This document shows, piece after piece, positions 1 through 6,487 of a stretch of 9,763 bases of DNA. Location: assembly GCA_020532365.1 (NCBI GenBank), contig JAJBBL010000105.1:1-9763 (forward strand), read 5' to 3'. The translations under genes were made by a program, and so were the position numbers. The notes beneath the pieces were generated by a model that saw nothing but the letters and a program-made list of their open reading frames with translations, had not been told where the DNA came from and did not search any database. The stretch's first letter is position 1, and each line of letters begins with the position of its first letter. Origin of the DNA: Candidatus Cloacimonadota bacterium. Its GTDB lineage: Bacteria > Cloacimonadota > Cloacimonadia > Cloacimonadales > JAJBBL01.

Positions 1-26
1 CTAAGAAAAAAGGGGAAAGAGAAACA

Positions 27-764
27 ATGAGATGCATTATTTTAGGGACCGCTACCGGCATTCCAACCCTCGGTAAATCTCACTCTTCAGTTTATGTCGA
101 AACTTGTGACCTTAGGCTTCTACTGGACTGCGGTGAAGGTACTTCACAAAAAGTGCTTAAACATCAGTTAGACGGTAACCACTTAGACGCTATCGCCATA
201 AGCCATAACCATCCCGATCATATGAGTGGCATCTTTATGCTACTTCAACTACTCTACTTACAAGGGAGAGAAAAAACATTATACCTCTTCCTGCCTGAAA
301 AGTTAGAGTTCTTTAAACAAATGCTGGATACTTTCTACCTCTTCCCTGAAAGGTTTAAATTCAAACTGGTTATAGATGATATCGAAAATCTTAACCAGTA
401 TATCCCGGAAGTAAATCCTATTAAAAATAACCACCTGATCGGATACCGAAAAGTAATTGAAAAGCATAGCTTAGATAATAAGATGAACTCCTACTCGTTT
501 CTGGTATCACAAGGAAACACAAGATTGATGTATACTTCAGATCTGCAAGATGTCCACTATATTGAAGATTATCTTGATAATATCGACGCTTTGATAGTCG
601 ACGCCCTCCATCCAAAACATACAGAGTTGGTGAATATCATTGACCGATTCGATAAAAAATTAATATTGACTCATGGAATATCTGAAGGACTACTAAAGTA
701 TGTTAACACACTACCAAAAGAAAAATATATCATCGCAGAAGACGACTATGAATTTGAGCTTTGA
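27..764 (+). CDS. RNase Z-like metallo-beta-lactamase-fold hydrolase
   Basis: A 245-residue cytoplasmic protein with no signal peptide. The N-terminal strand and loop (LGTATGIPTLGKSHSS, residues 7-22) look like the start of RNase Z-type MBL proteins. The zinc motif HxHxDH is intact: H60, H62, D64 and H65. The other expected metal ligands can be placed as H147 (before an 'SYSFLV' strand), D172 (in 'YTSDLQD') and H216 (in 'LILTHGIS'). In this family the fold binds two metal ions and hydrolyses phosphodiesters, classically the 3' trailer of tRNA precursors. At 245 residues it is shorter than typical bacterial RNase Z (about 300), and I see no clear exosite arm for tRNA binding. It may therefore be a related phosphodiesterase rather than true rnz. 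The start at 27 follows a purine-rich stretch (GGGGAAAGAG, 12-21) and fits the family N-terminus. Its last 17 bases overlap the next gene. The fold is certain; the substrate is not. Confidence 0.88.
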   Translation: MRCIILGTATGIPTLGKSHSSVYVETCDLRLLLDCGEGTSQKVLKHQLDGNHLDAIAISHNHPDHMSGIFMLLQLLYLQGREKTLYLFLPEKLEFFKQMLDTFYLFPERFKFKLVIDDIENLNQYIPEVNPIKNNHLIGYRKVIEKHSLDNKMNSYSFLVSQGNTRLMYTSDLQDVHYIEDYLDNIDALIVDALHPKHTELVNIIDRFDKKLILTHGISEGLLKYVNTLPKEKYIIAEDDYEFEL

Positions 765-2172
765 TCGACTGCTCCCACTGCTAAAGATAACTGTAGCAGC
801 TTTCATCCTATCATCCTTTGTGGCCTGTACAAGCTATAAAGAGGCAGGAGATCACCTATACGATAGAGGTAATTATTACGGCGCTATAGAAAATTATGAC
901 GTCTACCTTACTAAATCGAATAACGGGGTAAATAAAACTCAAATTGAAAGAAAAAGAGCTACCGCGTATTACAGGCTGGGTATGCAAGCTGTAGAAGAAG
1001 ATAACTTGAACCTTGCTATCAGATTCTTTTACTTGGCTAACTTCCTGCAAGCGGATGAAAAACTTGTCGAGACTTACCTCAATATTGGAGATAACTTCAT
1101 TGAGCAGGGTAGCTATGATGAGGCGCTCAGTATCTATAATTATATTATCGATACATTCCCAACGCTCCCCGCAATTCCTCAAACAATTGAATATAAAATC
1201 ATCCTGTTACATAACTACTACAAAGACAAACATGAAATCTGGCGAAACTATGTGCTAATGGTGGATAGATACGGTGAAGATACACTTAATAGGGAACTGA
1301 TAAACATAGTAGATACTTATATCAAAGACTTTGTTGTTGAAATATTGGATAGAAAAACAGACTCTAATCAAGACGAGTTGATCGACCAACTACTATACTT
1401 CGCACGTTATCCCAACCGCTATGTACAGGAAATACATCAAGAGGTTGGCCTACTATATCAAGAACTGGGTAAAATCGCAGAGGCTGATAACGACTTTATT
1501 AAAGCTGAAAAACATCTGAGACTTGCTGCTAAATATAACCCAGGAATAGAAAAACAGGTCTTAGCTCAACTCGACGGAATGGTCGATAAAATGATTAAAT
1601 ATGGAGATAAGCTCCTCGTTGACCGCAAAGTAGAAGAGGCTATCCAGATTTTTAACCACACCTTTGCAATAGTGCCCAATAACCAGCCTGCTAAGAATGC
1701 TATTCTCAAGGCTGAAGAGAAAAAGAGAAATATAGAAGAGGGAAAAGCTCTCTACACAAAAGCGCTTAAGAGCGAAAATGATGACGAGTACCAAAAAGCG
1801 CTAAACCTGTACAAACAAGCTTATACCAAAGACCCTATCAAAGAGTACTCAGAAAAGATATTCCTGATGGATAATATGATTGAAATAGAGAAAGATGCCG
1901 TTGGATTCGCCAAGAAAATTATCACAAGCCATAATAGAGATAGTATCCCTAAAAGACTTAATCAGATTGAGAGTAATTTGCGAGCTGATAATGGTGATGA
2001 TGTGATGGTTTCAGGGTGGCGTGTAATGCTCTCTACAGGTTCATACAAATATGAAGTTCGATACGATATAACCTCGAAAACTGATAACTATTACTTCATC
2101 TGGCAGGTTAACCTCCTGAATAGACAGATCACACCTTTGAATAAAGAATCAAGAGAGGCAATGGAGAATTAA
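748..2172 (+). CDS. TPR-repeat lipoprotein
   Basis: A predicted 474-residue lipoprotein exported by Sec and lipidated at C27. The N-terminus has a basic residue (R7), a hydrophobic core (residues 14-25) and the lipobox F-V-A-C at 24-27. I chose the ATG at 748 because it puts this signal peptide at the start; the frame is open from an ATG at 700, but that would add 16 polar residues ahead of it. The mature part is mostly helical with TPR-like pairs, most clearly at about residues 32-53, 66-100, 105-140, 232-265, 282-312 and 332-366 (for example 'NIGDNFIEQGSYDEALSIY'). TPR proteins usually hold protein partners, here probably in the periplasm. Residues about 380-474 are not TPR-like: they contain 'VSGWRVMLSTGSYKYEVRYD' and end in a beta-rich stretch I do not recognise. 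The gene overlaps the MBL gene by 17 bp in another frame and is 1 bp from the next gene, so it is probably co-transcribed with both. Lipoprotein and TPR calls are firm; the role is unknown. Confidence 0.85.
   Translation: MNLSFDRLLPLLKITVAAFILSSFVACTSYKEAGDHLYDRGNYYGAIENYDVYLTKSNNGVNKTQIERKRATAYYRLGMQAVEEDNLNLAIRFFYLANFLQADEKLVETYLNIGDNFIEQGSYDEALSIYNYIIDTFPTLPAIPQTIEYKIILLHNYYKDKHEIWRNYVLMVDRYGEDTLNRELINIVDTYIKDFVVEILDRKTDSNQDELIDQLLYFARYPNRYVQEIHQEVGLLYQELGKIAEADNDFIKAEKHLRLAAKYNPGIEKQVLAQLDGMVDKMIKYGDKLLVDRKVEEAIQIFNHTFAIVPNNQPAKNAILKAEEKKRNIEEGKALYTKALKSENDDEYQKALNLYKQAYTKDPIKEYSEKIFLMDNMIEIEKDAVGFAKKIITSHNRDSIPKRLNQIESNLRADNGDDVMVSGWRVMLSTGSYKYEVRYDITSKTDNYYFIWQVNLLNRQITPLNKESREAMEN
2163..2167 (+). 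promoter_or_regulatory. Shine-Dalgarno site of the DUF5683-like gene
   Basis: GGAGA lies 6 nt before the ATG at 2174, inside the last codons of the TPR lipoprotein gene. It is the best canonical ribosome binding site in the window and supports both the chosen start and coupled translation across the 1-bp gap. Confidence 0.6.
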
Positions 2173-2173
2173 T

Positions 2174-2785
2174 ATGAAATATGTGTTGCCGATACTGAAT
2201 AAACAGTTCATTTGTTTTTTACTGTTAGCTACTCTACTCTCTGTTACCCCGCTGATAGCTGAGACTTTCGATATTAGAGCTTTCTCTGACCCACAAAAAT
2301 ATGGGTGGACTGATGAAGATATGCGACTTGAAGCGCGCGACAACCTTTTCTTACGAAATATGCTTTTAGATGATTACGCTATGTACGCCCAATCGCCTTT
2401 GAAAAACGCCTTAAAATCTTCTGTAGCACCTGGATGGGGGCACTTCTCCATCAATAGCTACACTAAAGGGCAAGTGTTCTTAGGTGTTCAACTTGGATTA
2501 TTGGGCTCAAGTTTATACTTTAGAGAGAAATCATCTGTTGAGTATAAAAAATACCAGAAAGCTACCCAGATAGACGACATAAAGAGATATTACGATAACG
2601 CTGTTATACCGTATCGTGAATCTAACTTACTGCTTGGTCTTTTCATTGTTGTTTGGGGGTACACGATTTACGATGTAATAATTGAAACTAACAACTATAA
2701 TCAAGCTGTGTGGAACGATTTGATAGAGCCCATTAACGAACCTGCTCTGAAAATCACCCCTACCGGCATATCTTATAGGTTCTAA
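2174..2785 (+). CDS. DUF5683-like exported membrane protein
   Basis: A 203-residue protein with an N-terminal signal peptide (hydrophobic core about 12-28, plausible cleavage after A29 in 'PLIA-E'). The middle carries 'SSVAPGWGHFSINSYTKGQV' (A85-P86-G87-W88-G89-H90), which resembles the 'S.l.PGwGq.y.g...KG' signature of DUF5683-type proteins. It is followed by a glycine-rich hydrophobic segment (about 99-116), a charged linker rich in K, Y and D, and a second hydrophobic segment (about 151-170, 'LLLGLFIVVWGYTIYDVII'). The chain ends in an aromatic residue (ISYRF). In DUF5683-like proteins the two hydrophobic segments probably sit in a membrane; no biochemical role is established that I know of. 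The start at 2174 is 1 bp after the upstream stop and is preceded by a good Shine-Dalgarno-like GGAGA (2163-2167) inside the end of the previous gene, which suggests translational coupling. The family match is from motif memory, so it is moderate. Confidence 0.75.
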   Translation: MKYVLPILNKQFICFLLLATLLSVTPLIAETFDIRAFSDPQKYGWTDEDMRLEARDNLFLRNMLLDDYAMYAQSPLKNALKSSVAPGWGHFSINSYTKGQVFLGVQLGLLGSSLYFREKSSVEYKKYQKATQIDDIKRYYDNAVIPYRESNLLLGLFIVVWGYTIYDVIIETNNYNQAVWNDLIEPINEPALKITPTGISYRF

Positions 2786-2788
2786 ACC

Positions 2789-2795
2789 AGGTAAC
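2789..2795 (+). promoter_or_regulatory. AGGTAAC ribosome-binding-like site before the FN3 lipoprotein
   Basis: AGGTAAC ends 3 nt before the ATG at 2799. AGGT matches the 3' half of the canonical GGAGGT. Near-identical sequences stand before the PorV-like gene (AGGTAA, 5498-5503) and comEC (AGGTAAC, 7644-7650), so it is probably the ribosome binding site form favoured here. Assignment is from position and recurrence only. Confidence 0.45.
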
Positions 2796-2798
2796 CGT

Positions 2799-3221
2799 AT
2801 GAAAAAGAAAATTGCGCTATTTATTATTCCGTTAGCTATTCTCACTCTAACGCTCAGCAGCTGTGGCCTTAAAAGGTCTAACCCGCTCGACCCTATAGCA
2901 AATCACTTTATTGAAGAGCCGGGCCGTGTCCTCGGCATTGACCTTACCGTTTCACCTACCTCTGCCAAACCACGCTATATTGACATTAAATGGCAAAAGA
3001 CCAGTCGTGCCCACGGGTACTACATATATCGTGCAAGATCAATAAATACAAGCTTTGAAAGAATTGCAACTATCGATAAAAACGACGTAATTAGTTACCG
3101 AGATGACAAAGATATCGTCTCAGGTCGAGTTTTCTTCTATAAAATGTCAGCCTTCCTTATTTATGATGAAGGGACTTTAGAAGGGCAGCTTTCAGCGCCT
3201 TTAGGTAGACAAGTAAATTAA
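2799..3221 (+). CDS. Fibronectin-III-like lipoprotein with NPLDP motif
   Basis: A 140-residue lipoprotein. The signal peptide has a KKK N-region (2-4), a hydrophobic core (5-19) and the lipobox L-S-S-C with lipidated C22. Six residues after the cysteine comes N28-P-L-D-P32, a short motif I associate with surface or periplasmic lipoproteins of the FCB group and nearby candidate phyla. Residues about 44-135 look like one fibronectin type III domain: W65 in 'YIDIKW', then 'GYYIYRA' (73-79), a 'YRD' strand near residue 100 and 'GRVFFYKMSAF' as the typical late strand pair. Such domains usually bind other proteins or serve as spacers and have no catalytic role. It starts 13 bp after the upstream gene, behind AGGTAAC (2789-2795), and probably belongs to the same transcript as the TPR lipoprotein and the DUF5683-like gene. 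Export and fold are well supported; the partner is unknown. Confidence 0.82.
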   Translation: MKKKIALFIIPLAILTLTLSSCGLKRSNPLDPIANHFIEEPGRVLGIDLTVSPTSAKPRYIDIKWQKTSRAHGYYIYRARSINTSFERIATIDKNDVISYRDDKDIVSGRVFFYKMSAFLIYDEGTLEGQLSAPLGRQVN

Positions 3222-3268
3222 GATCACTAACCTCGATAACAAGACCTTGCAAGACAGCGAGTACACTT

Positions 3269-5473
3269 ATGTTTCTCAACGAACTTGACCCTCAACAGAA
3301 AGAGGTAGTACTCACAACTGAGGGACCTCTATTAGTTTTTGCTGGAGCCGGTAGCGGCAAAACAAGGTCTATCATTTACCGAGCTGCTCACCTGATCAAC
3401 AACGTAGGGGTACTACCTTGGAAGATATTGATAGTAACCTTTACAAATAAAGCCTCAAGCGAGCTGAAAGAAAGACTCTCAATCTATTCCAATATTCATC
3501 ATCGCTCACTCTGGGTAGGAACGTTTCACTCTATTTGCTCTACTATTCTCAGAGTGGAAGCTAAAGAGCACGATCTACAGTTTACCAGTAACTTCACAAT
3601 ATTTGACACCGAAGACCAAAAAAGTCTGATTAAGAAAATACTCAAAGAGCTTGATATTTCAACCCAAAACTTTCCTATCGGCTCGGTAATCAGTATCATC
3701 AGTAGAACCAAAAACTCGCTGATTACACCCGATACATTCTTCGAATACCATCCTGAAAATATGTATACCCAAACCGTTTACGCTATCTATACCCGCTATC
3801 AGGAGAGGTTACTGGAAAACAATGCTTTAGACTTCGATGACCTACTGATGAAAACAGCCCTCTTACTCAGGGAAAATGAGCAGGTGAGAAATAAATATCA
3901 AGATAAGTTCTCACACATAATGATTGATGAGTACCAAGATACAAATTATGCACAGTTCAAAATTATCAGCACCTTGGCTGAGAAATCAAAAAATATTTGT
4001 GCGGTTGGTGACGATGACCAAGCTATTTACAGCTGGAGAGGCGCCTCGATAAAGAATATTTTAAACTTTACTACCGACTTTCCTAACGCTAAGATTATCC
4101 GCTTGGAGAGAAACTACCGCTCTTCACAACCCATCTTAGACGCTGCTAATAAGCTCATCTGTAACAATAAACAGCGCCATCCAAAGACTCTCTGGTCTGA
4201 CAAAGATAAAGGGGACGCCCCTCTTTTGAATGTATCGGAAATGGATGTCGATGAAGCAAGAGCAGTCCTGTCAGACGTCGAACTCCTCTTGAAAAACTGT
4301 GCTAAAGACGAATCGATCGCCATACTCTATAGAACTAACGCACAGTCGAGACTTTTTGAGACTATCTGTGTCGAAATGGGTATACCATACCGCATCTTTG
4401 GCTCTGTTAACTTCTTCCAAAGAAAAGAGATAAAGGATATAGTCGCCTACCTTAGAGTTATCGTCAACCCGGCAGATACAGAGAGCTTGCTGAGAATTAT
4501 TAACTTTCCACCGAGAGGTATTGGTGCTATAACCTTAGATAAGATTTTTCAATACTGTCATTATAAGGAATTGACCCTCTTTGAAGGGCTGAGAGAAGTT
4601 GACCAAATTGATAACCTTTCAGGACGCCAAATTAACGCCGTTACGTCATTCGTTACCAATATGATAAAGTGGCAGAAAATGAGTGAATCTGACGACCTTA
4701 CCTCAGTCTTAGACGATATCTATAAAACGCTTGGACTCCTCGACTACTATGCCGATAGTAAAGACTACAAAGATATAACACGGAGTGAGAATATCAAAGA
4801 GTTCCTGGCCGCTGCTAAAGAGTTTGCGGACAACTATCTTAAAGAGAACAATGAAGAGGCTACCCTTACCGACTTCTTGCAAAACATTGCCCTTTTCACT
4901 ACTTTAGATAATGACACGTTTGACGATGAATCGCCTGAAGATAAGGAGACTAACAAAGTCAACCTTATGACTCTCCACATCGCAAAAGGGCTTGAGTTTG
5001 ATAACGTATTCGTTGTGGGGTTAGAAGAAAAACTGCTCCCACATCAACTCTCATTAGAGAGTTCAGAAGAGTTAGAAGAGGAGCGTCGACTCCTTTATGT
5101 CGGTATGACCCGTGCAAAGTCTCGATTAGTGTTAAGTTATGCCAAATACAGAAGGACTTTTTATGGGTACGAGCTCTCTATGCCGAGTAGATTTTTGAAA
5201 GAGATCTTCCCTGACTTTTCAGAACGCACTTTTCAAAGAAAAAGTCCGTACACAAGCTCAGGTCATAACCCAAACATAAGACAAAAAACCGACGTAATAA
5301 CGGAGAGTAAAAAAGCATTCAAAATAGGGCAAAAAGTGAAGCACTCTGAGTTTGGACAGGGGGTCATCTTAAGTGTTAACGGTGTAGGGCGTGACGCCAA
5401 GCTTATCATCTCCTTCTCTGACGGGAAGCTAAAGAATATAATCGGTAGTTACGTTCAGGTTTTGCCAGATTAG
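3269..5473 (+). CDS. pcrA: UvrD/PcrA-type 3'-5' DNA helicase
   Basis: A complete 734-residue superfamily 1A helicase, close to the usual 720-740 residues of PcrA and UvrD. Motifs in order: Q motif 'LDPQQKEVV' (6-14), Walker A AGAGSGKT (25-32), motif Ia 'VTFTNKAS', Walker B 'MIDEYQDT' (218-225, D220/E221), motif III 'GDDDQAIYSWRGA' (247-259), motif IV 'RLERNYRS' (278-285), motif V 'TLHIAKGLEF' (568-577) and motif VI 'EERRLLYVGMTRAK' (604-617, arginine finger R615). The C-terminal 51 residues (684-734, 'FKIGQKVKHSEFGQGVI') match the Tudor-like RNA-polymerase-binding domain of PcrA/UvrD, which separates it from Rep. The family unwinds DNA in nucleotide excision and mismatch repair, removes recombinase filaments and resolves transcription-replication conflicts. 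Choice between the names pcrA and uvrD is arbitrary here. The ATG at 3269 matches the family N-terminus, but no clear Shine-Dalgarno precedes it. The gene ends in tandem stops, TAG TAA (5471-5476). Confidence 0.97.
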   Translation: MFLNELDPQQKEVVLTTEGPLLVFAGAGSGKTRSIIYRAAHLINNVGVLPWKILIVTFTNKASSELKERLSIYSNIHHRSLWVGTFHSICSTILRVEAKEHDLQFTSNFTIFDTEDQKSLIKKILKELDISTQNFPIGSVISIISRTKNSLITPDTFFEYHPENMYTQTVYAIYTRYQERLLENNALDFDDLLMKTALLLRENEQVRNKYQDKFSHIMIDEYQDTNYAQFKIISTLAEKSKNICAVGDDDQAIYSWRGASIKNILNFTTDFPNAKIIRLERNYRSSQPILDAANKLICNNKQRHPKTLWSDKDKGDAPLLNVSEMDVDEARAVLSDVELLLKNCAKDESIAILYRTNAQSRLFETICVEMGIPYRIFGSVNFFQRKEIKDIVAYLRVIVNPADTESLLRIINFPPRGIGAITLDKIFQYCHYKELTLFEGLREVDQIDNLSGRQINAVTSFVTNMIKWQKMSESDDLTSVLDDIYKTLGLLDYYADSKDYKDITRSENIKEFLAAAKEFADNYLKENNEEATLTDFLQNIALFTTLDNDTFDDESPEDKETNKVNLMTLHIAKGLEFDNVFVVGLEEKLLPHQLSLESSEELEEERRLLYVGMTRAKSRLVLSYAKYRRTFYGYELSMPSRFLKEIFPDFSERTFQRKSPYTSSGHNPNIRQKTDVITESKKAFKIGQKVKHSEFGQGVILSVNGVGRDAKLIISFSDGKLKNIIGSYVQVLPD

Positions 5474-5474
5474 T

Positions 5475-5489
5475 AAGATAGATTATCTT
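5475..5489. repeat. Short inverted repeat after the helicase gene
   Basis: AAGATA and TATCTT form a perfect 6-bp inverted repeat around a 3-nt GAT loop, directly after the pcrA stop (its second in-frame stop, TAA, overlaps the left arm). The stem is AT-rich and no T-run follows, so it is not a convincing intrinsic terminator. It could be a weak RNA hairpin or an operator-like palindrome, or chance. Confidence 0.3.
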
Positions 5490-5497
5490 GTCTCTTA

Positions 5498-5503
5498 AGG
5501 TAA
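5498..5503 (+). promoter_or_regulatory. AGGTAA ribosome-binding-like site before the PorV-like gene
   Basis: AGGTAA, extended upstream as TTAAGGTAA, ends 6 nt before the ATG at 5510. TAAGG also pairs with the 5' half of the usual anti-Shine-Dalgarno complement, which makes this a reasonable binding site and supports the start. Confidence 0.45.
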
Positions 5504-5509
5504 TAAGTT

Positions 5510-6478
5510 ATGAAGAACACTATATTAAAATCGCTCCTATTACTCCTCCTTTTCAATGGAGTACTCATCGGAGGCCTACACGCTGACAAGTATGCTGGCG
5601 AGATAACTCGATTCGGCTTAGGCGTTAGAAATACCGCTTTAGGTAACACCGGTTTGACTGATGTCAATTCGCCCGCTTTAGCCTATTGGAATGCTGCTTT
5701 ACTTGCTGAATCGGTAGGGAGTACTTCTGATTTTGAACTGTTCCATTCCGAAGAGTTCTCTGGCTTAGTCACTTACGATTCTTTCTTAGCTACTTGGGGA
5801 AAGAAAGATAGGTATTCTCTTATTCTGATGCGGATTGGCATAGATGATATTCCGCTTACCCGCTTGCCCGATCCAGATGCTGAGCCGAGCGTCGATAATC
5901 AGCCTTATAAATATAAAACAGTCAATAACTCAGACTACTTAGCATATTTCGGCTTCTACCGTAAGCTGAGCAGCTACGTTATCGGTATTACACCGAAAGT
6001 TTTATATCGAAACTTGGCAAACACCAATGGATACGGCTTCGGAGCCGACGTATCAACTTACCTAAAGGTGACCAATAACGCCCTCTTTGCCTTGAAAGTA
6101 CGCGATTTCTTTTCCACCCAAATATTTTGGGCAAACGGCACTCGTGAAATGATTCTCCCCTCGATAGACACCGAATTCAGCTACTCGTTCCCAACACCTA
6201 TAATAAATACAACCTCGAGAATAATATTAGGTGTAGACCTCTATTTAGAAGGGCGTATACTTTCATCTACCAACAACTTTGGAGTAGTTAGCACTGACTA
6301 TCATTTCGGTTTAGAACTACCTATGCCAGAATATCTTACCCTCTATTTAGGGTATGACGTGAAGGACTTTACCAGTGGCTTAACCCTATATTTAGGGCAG
6401 TTCCAGATAAACTATGGCTTTAAACACAACACCGAGTTGGACAACTCTCATCGAGTCTCGATCGGACTCAAACTATAA
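5510..6478 (+). CDS. PorV/PorQ-like outer-membrane beta-barrel protein
   Basis: A 322-residue protein with a clear signal peptide (K2, K7, leucine run 9-14, cleavage after 'LHA' at residue 25). The mature N-terminus, 'FGLGVRNTALGNTGLTDVNS' followed by 'PALAYWNAALLA', matches the opening of PorV/PorQ and UPF0164 family proteins ('ga.ramgmggA..a...d..a.ywNPA.La'), which adopt FadL-like outer-membrane barrels. The rest alternates polar and hydrophobic residues with many aromatic ones, as expected of beta strands. Three near-identical short strands occur: LYLEGR (244-249), LYLGYD (278-283) and LYLGQF (293-298). In Bacteroidetes PorV shuttles type IX secretion substrates, but this superfamily is broad and nothing else in the window is a T9SS component. 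It may equally be a transporter or a structural porin. AGGTAA (5498-5503) precedes the start; dxr begins 9 bp after the stop. Confidence 0.8.
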   Translation: MKNTILKSLLLLLLFNGVLIGGLHADKYAGEITRFGLGVRNTALGNTGLTDVNSPALAYWNAALLAESVGSTSDFELFHSEEFSGLVTYDSFLATWGKKDRYSLILMRIGIDDIPLTRLPDPDAEPSVDNQPYKYKTVNNSDYLAYFGFYRKLSSYVIGITPKVLYRNLANTNGYGFGADVSTYLKVTNNALFALKVRDFFSTQIFWANGTREMILPSIDTEFSYSFPTPIINTTSRIILGVDLYLEGRILSSTNNFGVVSTDYHFGLELPMPEYLTLYLGYDVKDFTSGLTLYLGQFQINYGFKHNTELDNSHRVSIGLKL

Positions 6479-6487
6479 CGGAATTAT

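Noticed and set aside
1..26. End of an upstream gene (TAA at 2-4)
   Set aside because: Too little sequence to tell a stop codon from chance. The stretch otherwise holds only the purine-rich ribosome binding region of the first gene.
700..747. Upstream ATG at 700 as the start of the TPR lipoprotein
   Set aside because: It would put 16 polar residues ahead of a clean lipoprotein signal peptide and increase the overlap with the MBL gene to 65 bp. The ATG at 748 is far more likely.
2789..2799. AGGTAACCGTA, identical to 11 nt of the conserved segment near the 3' end of 16S rRNA
   Set aside because: The match stops after 11 nt, lies in a 13-bp gap directly before a start codon, and is better explained as a ribosome binding site plus chance. 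There is no rRNA gene here.
5475..5489. Intrinsic terminator after pcrA
   Set aside because: The stem is only 6 bp, AT-rich, with a 3-nt loop, and no T-tract follows it.
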